Source: Caldimonas sp. (GTDB lineage Bacteria > Pseudomonadota > Gammaproteobacteria > Burkholderiales > Burkholderiaceae_C). From it: a stretch of 7,632 nucleotides of DNA. Position 1 is the first letter of the stretch; every line of letters starts with the position of its first letter. Location of the stretch: NCBI GenBank assembly GCA_030150305.1, contig JASLGD010000048.1, positions 1-7,632 of the forward strand, given 5' to 3'. The notes beneath the pieces are model-generated. The model saw only the letters and a list, made by a program, of their open reading frames with translations. It was not told the origin of the DNA and did no database searches. Both the position numbers and the translations under genes were made by a program. Positions 1-5,168 of the stretch are shown here, one piece after another.

Positions 1-977
1 ATCGCCGCGGCGATCGCGTCGGCGTCGAGGCCGCCGCGGCCGACACGACGCGCCATCGCGAGCTGGGCGAGGACGACGAGCGCGAGATGGAACTCGACCC
101 CGGGCGCATCGGGCCAGCGCGCGACCGGCTTGCCGAAGAGCGGCGCGTACGCGGCGACGATCGCGCCGAGCAGGATGATGATCCAGCTCAGGTAGATCCA
201 GATCAGGAAGATCGGCACCGTCGCGAACGCGCCGTAGACGAGCGCGTACGTCGGCATCGCGCCGAAGTACGCGGTCAGCGCGCGCTTGCCGAGCGCCATG
301 CAGACGGCGACGAAGAAGCCGCCGAGGATCGCGTGCTTCCAGCGCACGACGGTGTTGGGAACGTAGTGGAAGAGCGCCGCGACCGTGAACGTCTCGAGCA
401 CGAAGTCGAACGCCGAGACGGCGACGCCGAGGCCGCGCGGCACGTCGCCGAGCAGACCGCGCGACCCCGTCGCCACGTACGACGTCGCGCTCAGGCTGAT
501 CGCGAAGACGAGCGGGCCGAGCGTCGCCGCTGCCCAGTAGATCGCGACGCGCTGCCCGATCCGGCGCGGCTTGCGAACGCGCCAGATCGCGTTCAGCGCC
601 CGATCGATCGTCAGCATCATCGCCAGCGCCGAGACGACGAGCGCGATCAGCCCCGCGCCGCCGAGCCGCGTCGCGCGCGTCGAGAACTGCGTGATCGCCT
701 GCATCACCGGCCGGACGATGTTGTCCGGGAGGAGCGTCTGCAGCAGGTACTTCTGCAGCGCGACCTGCAGCGTCGCGAACATCGGGAATGCCGAGAACAG
801 CGCCAGCATCACCGTCAGCAGCGGCACCAGCGAGATGATCGTCGTGAACGTGAGCCCGCCGGCGGTGAGCGCGAGACGGTCCTCGCGAAAGCGCACGAGG
901 AGCGTCTGCAGGCTGAGGAGCCAGGGCCGCGGCTCTTCGGGCGCGGCCCGGCGCGGCGCTGCGGGCGTGTCGGTCAT
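1..977 (-). CDS. yihY: YihY/virulence factor BrkB family inner-membrane protein (3' end outside window)
   Basis: This is a polytopic inner-membrane protein of the YihY/BrkB ('BN') family; its molecular role is not firmly known. The family was once called ribonuclease BN, but that activity belongs to ElaC/RNase Z, so no nuclease function is assigned. The visible 325 residues have a short Pro/Arg-rich N-terminus (1-20), then hydrophobic segments near 43-65, 108-124, 148-168, 188-206, 217-235 and 247-275. Family hallmarks are the LTAGGLTFTTIISLVPLL stretch (37-54), HYVPNTVVRWKHAILGG (204-220) and the Tyr/Trp-rich last helix YGAFATVPIFLIWIYLSWI (248-266). After residue 290 a soluble segment begins, matching the longer betaproteobacterial form with a C-terminal winged-helix-like extension, which is cut by the window edge. 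The start is fixed: an in-frame TAG lies two codons upstream and a GAGG lies 9 bases before ATG. The gene is divergent from the DUF2069 gene. Confidence 0.93.
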   Translation of the reverse strand, partial: MTDTPAAPRRAAPEEPRPWLLSLQTLLVRFREDRLALTAGGLTFTTIISLVPLLTVMLALFSAFPMFATLQVALQKYLLQTLLPDNIVRPVMQAITQFSTRATRLGGAGLIALVVSALAMMLTIDRALNAIWRVRKPRRIGQRVAIYWAAATLGPLVFAISLSATSYVATGSRGLLGDVPRGLGVAVSAFDFVLETFTVAALFHYVPNTVVRWKHAILGGFFVAVCMALGKRALTAYFGAMPTYALVYGAFATVPIFLIWIYLSWIIILLGAIVAAYAPLFGKPVARWPDAPGVEFHLALVVLAQLAMARRVGRGGLDADAIAAA

Positions 978-1024
978 CCGCTATGGCCTCTTCACGCGGT
1001 GCATTGCTGGCATGATAAGCAGCG
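978..1024. promoter_or_regulatory. Short divergent promoter region between yihY and DUF2069
   Basis: Only 47 bp separate the two divergent starts, so both promoters must lie here or reach into the coding regions. On the plus strand, TTCACG (991-996) and GATAAG (1014-1019) are 17 bp apart and each matches 4 of 6 bases of the sigma-70 consensus. If used, transcription would begin at about 1025-1026, at the ATG of the DUF2069 gene. The minus strand carries an AAGAGG ribosome binding site for yihY (992-987). The promoter assignment is a weak inference from two hexamers. Confidence 0.25.
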
Positions 1025-1405
1025 ATGGACGACGTCGCGGCCGGGGACCTCGTCGCGCGCGGCGCGCGCGCGGTCGCCGTCGCTGCGGCGCTGGCGTTGA
1101 TCGTGCTCGGGGCGGCGTGGGAGCTTCGCCTCGCGCCGACCGGCAGCGGCACGCTCGCGATCAAGGTGCTGCCGCTCGTGCTGGCGTTGCCGGGGCTCGC
1201 GCGCGCCAGGCTGTACACGTACCGCTGGCTGAGCCTCGCGGTGTGGCTTTATGCCGCCGAAGGTGCGGTGCGCGTGACGAGCGAGCGCGGCGTGTCGGCG
1301 ACGCTCGCCGCCGCCGAGCTCGCGCTCGCCGTCGTCCTCTTCGCCGCGTGCTGCATCCATGTGCGGGCACGCCTGCGCACCGGCGTCGCGCCGGCCCGGC
1401 CGTGA
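1025..1405 (+). CDS. DUF2069 family small membrane protein
   Basis: A 126-residue integral membrane protein that fits the DUF2069 family, whose function is unknown. Four hydrophobic segments can be seen, near residues 14-33, 46-60, 66-82 and 92-112, with short charged turns between them and an Arg-rich C-terminus. The order 'K-x-LPLVLALPGL-x-R-x-R-x-YTYRW' (47-68) followed by 'LAVWLYAAEGAVR' (71-83) and a last helix ending in CCIHVRAR is what I recognise as the family pattern. The ATG lies 48 bases from the yihY start on the other strand and has no clear Shine-Dalgarno sequence. Its TGA stop overlaps the GTG start of the following FAD oxidase (GTGA at 1402-1405), so the two are probably translationally coupled. 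In related bacteria yihY and DUF2069 genes are commonly neighbours, which supports the call. Confidence 0.85.
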   Translation: MDDVAAGDLVARGARAVAVAAALALIVLGAAWELRLAPTGSGTLAIKVLPLVLALPGLARARLYTYRWLSLAVWLYAAEGAVRVTSERGVSATLAAAELALAVVLFAACCIHVRARLRTGVAPARP

Positions 1406-2820
1406 GCCTGCTCGACGACCTCGCCGCCGCCGTCGGCAGCGCGAACGTCCTCGTCGGCGCCGACTGCGCAGCGTACGAGGTCGACTGGCGCAAGCGCTAC
1501 TTCGGCCGCGCGCTCGCGGTGGTGCGCCCGGGCTCGACCGCCGAAGTCGCCGCGGTCGTCGCCGCCTGCCGCGACCACGGCGCATCGCTCGTCCCGCAAG
1601 GCGGCAACACCGGGCTCGTCGGCGCTTCGGTGCCCGACGCGAGCGGCAGCCAGGTGCTGCTCTCGACGGCGCGGCTGAACCGCATCCGCAGCGTCGACCG
1701 CGCGAACCTGACCATGATCGCCGAGGCCGGCTGCGTGCTGCAGCGCGTGCAGGAAGAAGCGGCGAGCCACGGCCTGCTGTTCGCGCTCAGCCTCGCAGCC
1801 GAGGGCAGCTGCACGATCGGCGGCAATCTCGCGACCAACGCCGGCGGCACGCAGGTGCTGCGCTACGGCAATGCGCGCGAGCTCTGCCTCGGGCTCGAGG
1901 CGGTGACCGCCGACGGCCGCGTCTGGGAGGGCTTGAGCGGCCTGCGCAAGGACAACACCGGCTACGACCTGCGCGACCTCATCGTCGGCAGCGAAGGCAC
2001 GCTCGCCATCATCACCGCGGCGACCTTGCGGCTGCACCCGCGACCGCGCGCGACGATGACCGCGAAGGCGACGCTGCCGACGCTCGCCGCGGCGATCGAG
2101 CTGCTCGGCCGCGCCCATGACTCGCTCGGCCCCGCGCTCACCGGCTTCGAGATCATGAACGACGCGTCGCTCGCGCTCGTCCGCAAGCACTTCGCGCAGC
2201 TTCGCCATGCCGTCGCGCCGTCGCCGTGGACGGCGCTGATCGAGCATTCCGACTGCGAGGGCGAAGCGCACGCCGCGGCGTCGCTCGAGGCGTTGCTCGG
2301 CGACGCGCTCGAGCGCGGCCTCGTCCGCGACGTCGCCGTCGCGACGAGCCTAGAGCAGGCGAACGCGATGTGGCACGTCCGCGAGACGATCCCGCTCGCG
2401 CAGGTCGCCGAGGGCAGCAACATCAAGCACGACATCGCGCTGCCGGTCTCGGCGATCGAGGAGTTCGTCGCCGTCACCGACGCCGACCTCGAACGGCGCT
2501 TTCCCGGAGTTCGCATCGTCGACTTCGGCCACCTCGGCGACGGCAACCTGCACTACAACGTGCAGGCGCCGGCCGACTGCGAGGCGAACGCGTTCGCCGA
2601 GCGGCACGAGGCCGCGATCACCCGCCTCGTCTACGACGCCGTCAGCGCGCGCGGCGGGTCGATCTCGGCCGAGCACGGCATCGGCGCGCTCAAGCGCGAC
2701 GAGCTCGCGCTGCGCAAGTCGCCGGTCGCGCTCGACATGATGCGCGCGATCAAGGCCGCGCTCGATCCCGCCGGCGTGCTGAACCCGGGCCGCGTGCTGC
2801 CGGCTGCGGCGCCGCGGTGA
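1402..2820 (+). CDS. FAD-binding oxidase, GlcD / D-2-hydroxyglutarate dehydrogenase-like
   Basis: A 472-residue cytoplasmic flavoprotein of the VAO/PCMH fold that should oxidise a 2-hydroxy acid to a 2-oxo acid using FAD. The N-terminal FAD domain (about 35-215) shows PQGGNTGLVGASVPD (65-79), EAG (108-110), SCTIGGNLATNAGG (136-149) and GYDLRDLIVGSEGTLAIIT (187-205). The C-terminal FAD-oxidase domain (about 220-468) has the metal-binding motif GHLGDGNLHYNV with H377 and H384, then E424 in AEHGIG, and ends in the conserved DPAGVLNPGRVLP (455-467). R327 and K342 lie at the spacing of the substrate carboxylate-binding Arg and Lys of human D2HGDH. The GTG start was chosen because the homologous region begins there and it overlaps the DUF2069 stop; the frame stays open far upstream but that part has no family similarity. 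The exact substrate (2-hydroxyglutarate, lactate, glycolate) cannot be decided. No iron-sulfur partner gene is nearby. The 3' end overlaps the LysR gene. Confidence 0.93.
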   Translation: MSLLDDLAAAVGSANVLVGADCAAYEVDWRKRYFGRALAVVRPGSTAEVAAVVAACRDHGASLVPQGGNTGLVGASVPDASGSQVLLSTARLNRIRSVDRANLTMIAEAGCVLQRVQEEAASHGLLFALSLAAEGSCTIGGNLATNAGGTQVLRYGNARELCLGLEAVTADGRVWEGLSGLRKDNTGYDLRDLIVGSEGTLAIITAATLRLHPRPRATMTAKATLPTLAAAIELLGRAHDSLGPALTGFEIMNDASLALVRKHFAQLRHAVAPSPWTALIEHSDCEGEAHAAASLEALLGDALERGLVRDVAVATSLEQANAMWHVRETIPLAQVAEGSNIKHDIALPVSAIEEFVAVTDADLERRFPGVRIVDFGHLGDGNLHYNVQAPADCEANAFAERHEAAITRLVYDAVSARGGSISAEHGIGALKRDELALRKSPVALDMMRAIKAALDPAGVLNPGRVLPAAAPR

Positions 2821-3718
2821 GGACGAGCCAGTCGACGAACGCGCGCACCTCGGGACGCTCCGCCGAGCGGGTCGAGACGATCACGCAGTAGCCGCGCGGC
2901 GAGACCAGGCTCTTGCGAAACGGCGCGACGAGCTGGCGCTCGGCGAGCTGGCGCTCGAGCAGCGGCATCCGGCCCAGCGCGACGCCCTGCCCCGCGATCG
3001 CCGCCTGGATGATCTGGTCGTACGACGAGAAGCGCAGCATCCCGGCCGGTTTCAAGTCGGCGACGCCGAGCGCGTGCAGCCAGAGACCCCAGTCGAGCAG
3101 CTGCACGCCGTTGTCGCCCTCCATGCTGAGGAGGATGTGGCGAGCGAGATCGGCAGGCTCGCGCAGCGGCGCGACCTTGCTCGCGCGCAGCTTCGGGCTG
3201 CACACCGGGAAGACGGTCTCGCCGAACAGCGTCATCGCGCCGGCGGGCAGCGCGACGTCGATCGGCCGGTAGCGGATCGCGACGTCGACCGCGTCGCGCT
3301 CGAGGTTGACGAGCTCGTAGCTCGTCGTGATGCGGACGTCGATCCCGGGATGCGCCGCGACGAACGCCGACAGCCGCGGGATCAGCCAGAGGCCGGCGAA
3401 GCCGGCCGTGGTCGTCACGATCACCGCCTTGACGCGATCGGCCTGGCGGATCTCGCGCGTCGCACGGTCGAGCCCGACGAGCGCGTCGACGACGGCGAGC
3501 TGCAGCGTGCGGCCCTCGTCGGTGAGCGCAATGGCGCGGTGCAGGCGGCGAAACAGCGGCACGCCGAGCCGCTGCTCGAGCGCCTGGATCTGCCGGCTCA
3601 CCGCCGACTGCGTGAGCGCGACCTCGTCGGCGGCGCGCGTGAAGCTGAGGTGGCGTGCCGCGCTTTCGAACGCGACGAGCGCGTCGAGCGGCGGCAGGTC
3701 GTACGCGCCGCGGCTCAT
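2750..3718 (-). CDS. LysR family transcriptional regulator, GcvA-like
   Basis: A 322-residue DNA-binding regulator. Residues 8-67 form the winged helix-turn-helix (helices in SFTRAADEVALTQSAVSRQI, 25-44, and LGVPLFRRLHRAIALTDEG, 51-69); the opening PPLDALVAFESAARHLSFTR is typical of the GcvA/AmpR branch. Residues from about 95 to 300 form the effector-binding domain, with the usual AVDVAIRY (143-150) and IAGQGVALGR (241-250) signatures. I prefer the ATG at 3718 because it begins just before the conserved domain and leaves the candidate LysR box at 3731-3753 noncoding; in-frame ATGs at 3736 and 3784 would add 6 or 22 unconserved residues. The last 22 residues, rich in Arg, Pro and Ala, extend past the normal family end and lie opposite the oxidase C-terminus (2750-2820). 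The gene diverges from DUF2917, its most likely target, and is probably autoregulated. The effector is unknown. Confidence 0.92.
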   Translation of the reverse strand: MSRGAYDLPPLDALVAFESAARHLSFTRAADEVALTQSAVSRQIQALEQRLGVPLFRRLHRAIALTDEGRTLQLAVVDALVGLDRATREIRQADRVKAVIVTTTAGFAGLWLIPRLSAFVAAHPGIDVRITTSYELVNLERDAVDVAIRYRPIDVALPAGAMTLFGETVFPVCSPKLRASKVAPLREPADLARHILLSMEGDNGVQLLDWGLWLHALGVADLKPAGMLRFSSYDQIIQAAIAGQGVALGRMPLLERQLAERQLVAPFRKSLVSPRGYCVIVSTRSAERPEVRAFVDWLVLTAAPQPAARGPGSARRRDRARP

Positions 3719-3730
3719 CGCCGGGCGCTT

Positions 3731-3753
3731 TCGCATGCACGTGGCGCATGCGA
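3731..3753. promoter_or_regulatory. Candidate LysR box, regulator-proximal
   Basis: A perfect 8-bp inverted repeat, TCGCATGC (3731-3738) and GCATGCGA (3746-3753), separated by 7 bp. Its core, ATGC-N7-GCAT, contains T3736-N11-A3748, the T-N11-A pattern with dyad symmetry bound by LysR-type regulators. It begins 13 bases upstream of the regulator's ATG, a position suited to autorepression. That it binds this regulator is inference from position and symmetry. Confidence 0.5.
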
Positions 3754-3842
3754 TGCATTCGCAATGACCGCTTGTCGCGGCCACGCCGCAGCGAGAAGCT
3801 TCACGTCAAGGCGACGACGAGCGACCGATCGTTGCAGCCCCG

Positions 3843-3865
3843 CTTCATGCATGGCATTCATGCTA
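3843..3865. promoter_or_regulatory. Candidate LysR box, DUF2917-proximal
   Basis: This element repeats the layout of the regulator-proximal box: CATGC at 3846-3850 and again at 3859-3863, 13 bp apart exactly as in the other copy. Its core is ATGC-N7-TCAT with T3848-N11-A3860, so one base breaks perfect symmetry. The two copies share CATGCA-Y-G followed by CATGC. It ends just before the ribosome binding site of DUF2917, so it probably overlaps that gene's promoter or transcription start. Confidence 0.45.
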
Positions 3866-3879
3866 CAGGGAGTTCGACC

Positions 3880-4125
3880 ATGAACCAAGACCTGCTCAAC
3901 GGTGCTCGCCCCCTGGCGAGGAACAACGTCCGCCACCTGCACGCGGAACCGGGGCGCCGCGTCGAGGTCGTGAGCGGCTCGATCTGGATCACGCAGGACG
4001 GCGACCTGCGCGACATCGTTCTGTCGACCGGCGAAGCGTTCGACTTCGACCGCGAGGGCGACGCGCTGCTCAGCGCGTTCGCCGACTCACGCTATCTGGT
4101 GCTCGACGCGGTGAAGCCTCACTGA
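3880..4125 (+). CDS. DUF2917 domain-containing small protein
   Basis: An 81-residue protein that fits the DUF2917 family of small proteins of unknown function found in Proteobacteria. The pattern seen is a run of short beta strands: 'GRRVEVVSGSIWITQDGDLRDIVLSTGEAF' split across residues 25-54, with the Trp-x-Thr-x-x-Gly-Asp core (36-42) and the Gly-Glu pair (51-52) typical of the family, which looks like a small cupin-like barrel. No signal peptide or membrane segment is visible, so it is probably cytoplasmic. The start at ATG 3880 is supported by AGGGAG 7 bases upstream; the same frame is open further upstream but crosses the control region. It is divergent from the LysR gene and is its likely target. 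Its last bases overlap the end of the DUF1178 gene on the other strand by 7 bp. No biochemical role can be given. Confidence 0.8.
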   Translation: MNQDLLNGARPLARNNVRHLHAEPGRRVEVVSGSIWITQDGDLRDIVLSTGEAFDFDREGDALLSAFADSRYLVLDAVKPH

Positions 4126-4556
4126 ACCGGGCCCTTGATGGCGTCCGGAATCGGCAGCGCCATGACGTCGATGCCCTCCTCGCGGAGGGCGTCGGCGTCT
4201 TCCTTCGAGGCGCGGCCACGGATGCCGCGCTCCTCGACCTCGCCGTAGTGGATCCGGCGCGCTTCCTCGGGGAAACGCTCGCCGACGTCCTCGGTCGAGC
4301 TCAGCACGTGGCGCACCGCACGCAGCCACTGCGACTGCATCGTCATCATCTCGGTCGTCTGTTCCTGCTGCTCGGCTGACGCCGACTGGCGCGACCGCTT
4401 GAGCCGCGACGCGTTCGGCAGCCGGATCGTGGCGGTGTCGCCGCACAGCGGACACGCGACGATGCCGCGCTCCTGCTGCGAGAGGAACTCGTCCTCGGAC
4501 GCGAACCAGCCTTCGTACGCGTGCTGCTTGCCGCAGCGCAGGTTGAAGACCTTCAT
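4119..4556 (-). CDS. DUF1178 family protein
   Basis: A 145-residue soluble protein of the DUF1178 family, function unknown. The N-terminus MKVFNLRCGKQHAYEGWFAS and the CPLCG knuckle (35-39) are the family signature; C8, H12, C35 and C38 could form a zinc site, which is inference. A polar Gln/Ser/Arg-rich linker (50-70) precedes a helical segment MMTMQSQWLRAVRHVL (70-85) and the conserved tail with HYGEVEERGIRGRAS (103-117) and ALPIPD (133-138). It starts 13 bases after the NUDIX stop on the same strand and is the last gene of the nuo-linked run. No good Shine-Dalgarno sequence precedes the ATG, so it may rely on coupling to the upstream gene. The stop overlaps the end of DUF2917 on the other strand. 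Association of DUF1178 with a NUDIX gene behind nuoN is known in betaproteobacteria. Confidence 0.9.
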   Translation of the reverse strand: MKVFNLRCGKQHAYEGWFASEDEFLSQQERGIVACPLCGDTATIRLPNASRLKRSRQSASAEQQEQTTEMMTMQSQWLRAVRHVLSSTEDVGERFPEEARRIHYGEVEERGIRGRASKEDADALREEGIDVMALPIPDAIKGPVQ

Positions 4557-4569
4557 CGCCGCATTATCG

Positions 4570-5166
4570 TCAGCCGGGCGCGGCGACCGTGTCCCATTGC
4601 AACGGCCAGCGGCCGGCGCGCCAGTTGGCGAGCCAGAGCAGGCCCACGAGCGTCTTGGCGTCGGTGATCTCGCCGCGACGTGCCGCCTCGTCGACCTCGT
4701 CGATCCGCATCGCGAAGACGTCGAGGAACTCGCCGACGTCGAGCCGGCGCTCGCCCGCGACGAGGCCGCGCGCGAACCAGACCTCGATTCCTTCGGTCGA
4801 ATAGCTGATCGCGTTGTGCAGGACGCCGGCGCGCGCCCACTCGCGCGCGCGATAGCCGGTCTCCTCTGCGAGCTCGCGGACGGCGCACTCGAGCACCGGC
4901 TCGCCGCGCTCGAGCTTACCGGCGGGAAACTCGAGCATCGCGCGCTCCATCGGGTAGCGCCACTGCCGCTCGACGACGACGCGCTCGCCGTCGAGGAGCG
5001 GCACGACCATCACCGCGCCGGGATGGACGATGTACTCGCGCTCGGCCTCGGAGCCGTCGGGAAGCGCGACGCGGTCGCGGCGGACGTCGAGGAAGGCGCC
5101 TCGCCACGCGTCGACCGGCGCGACGAGACGCTCGCGCAGGTGCTCGGTGTCGCCGGCCGGCGGCAT
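4570..5166 (-). CDS. NUDIX hydrolase, ADP-ribose pyrophosphatase-like
   Basis: A 198-residue cytoplasmic NUDIX enzyme, expected to cleave a nucleoside diphosphate linked to another group, most likely ADP-ribose to AMP and ribose 5-phosphate. The full NUDIX box GX5EX7REUXEEXGU is present at residues 83-105 (G83, E89, R97, E98, E101, E102, G104), with the metal-binding glutamates intact. Upstream are YIVHPGAVMVVPLL (45-58) and VVVERQWRYPME (63-74), normal for the NudF-like branch, and downstream SYSTEGIEVWFARGL (121-135), the region that usually marks ADP-ribose pyrophosphatases. The ATG lies 2 bases after the nuoN stop; an in-frame GTG at 5172, overlapping that stop as GTGA, is an equally possible start two codons earlier. 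Either way translation is likely coupled to nuoN. Substrate preference is inferred from family resemblance. Confidence 0.92.
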   Translation of the reverse strand: MPPAGDTEHLRERLVAPVDAWRGAFLDVRRDRVALPDGSEAEREYIVHPGAVMVVPLLDGERVVVERQWRYPMERAMLEFPAGKLERGEPVLECAVRELAEETGYRAREWARAGVLHNAISYSTEGIEVWFARGLVAGERRLDVGEFLDVFAMRIDEVDEAARRGEITDAKTLVGLLWLANWRAGRWPLQWDTVAAPG

Positions 5167-5168
5167 GC

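Larger units (their letters stand above)
3719..3879. promoter_or_regulatory. Divergent control region between the LysR regulator and DUF2917
   Basis: This 161-bp noncoding stretch separates the two divergent starts and should contain both promoters. It holds two similar elements, described separately, near its two ends. No convincing -35/-10 pair stands out; TTGCAG at 3832-3837 is a possible -35 for the DUF2917 gene, but the hexamers 17-18 bp downstream match poorly. A good Shine-Dalgarno sequence for DUF2917, AGGGAG (3867-3872), lies 7 bases before its ATG. The middle part (about 3766-3840) is GC-rich without visible repeats. Confidence 0.6.

Noticed and set aside
87..1100. A 337-codon plus-strand frame opposite yihY.
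   Set aside because: Its product is a low-complexity Arg/Glu/Asp/Gln-rich chain, the usual antisense shadow of a GC-rich gene; the yihY strand encodes recognisable membrane helices.
571..1401. Upstream extension of the FAD oxidase frame to an ATG at 571 (749 codons in all).
   Set aside because: The extra part is antisense to yihY and out of frame over DUF2069, is Arg/Ser-rich with no family similarity, and the oxidase domain begins at the GTG at 1402.
1249..2271. A 340-codon minus-strand frame opposite DUF2069 and the oxidase.
   Set aside because: No domain, biased composition, and it lies antisense to a clearly conserved flavoprotein.
3832..3861. TTGCAG with ATTCAT 18 bp later as a sigma-70 promoter for DUF2917.
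   Set aside because: The -10 hexamer matches only 3 of 6 bases, too weak to list as a promoter; mentioned only in the control-region entry.
3074..3883. A 269-codon plus-strand frame opposite the LysR gene.
   Set aside because: Charged low-complexity shadow; the LysR helix-turn-helix and effector domain are intact on the other strand.
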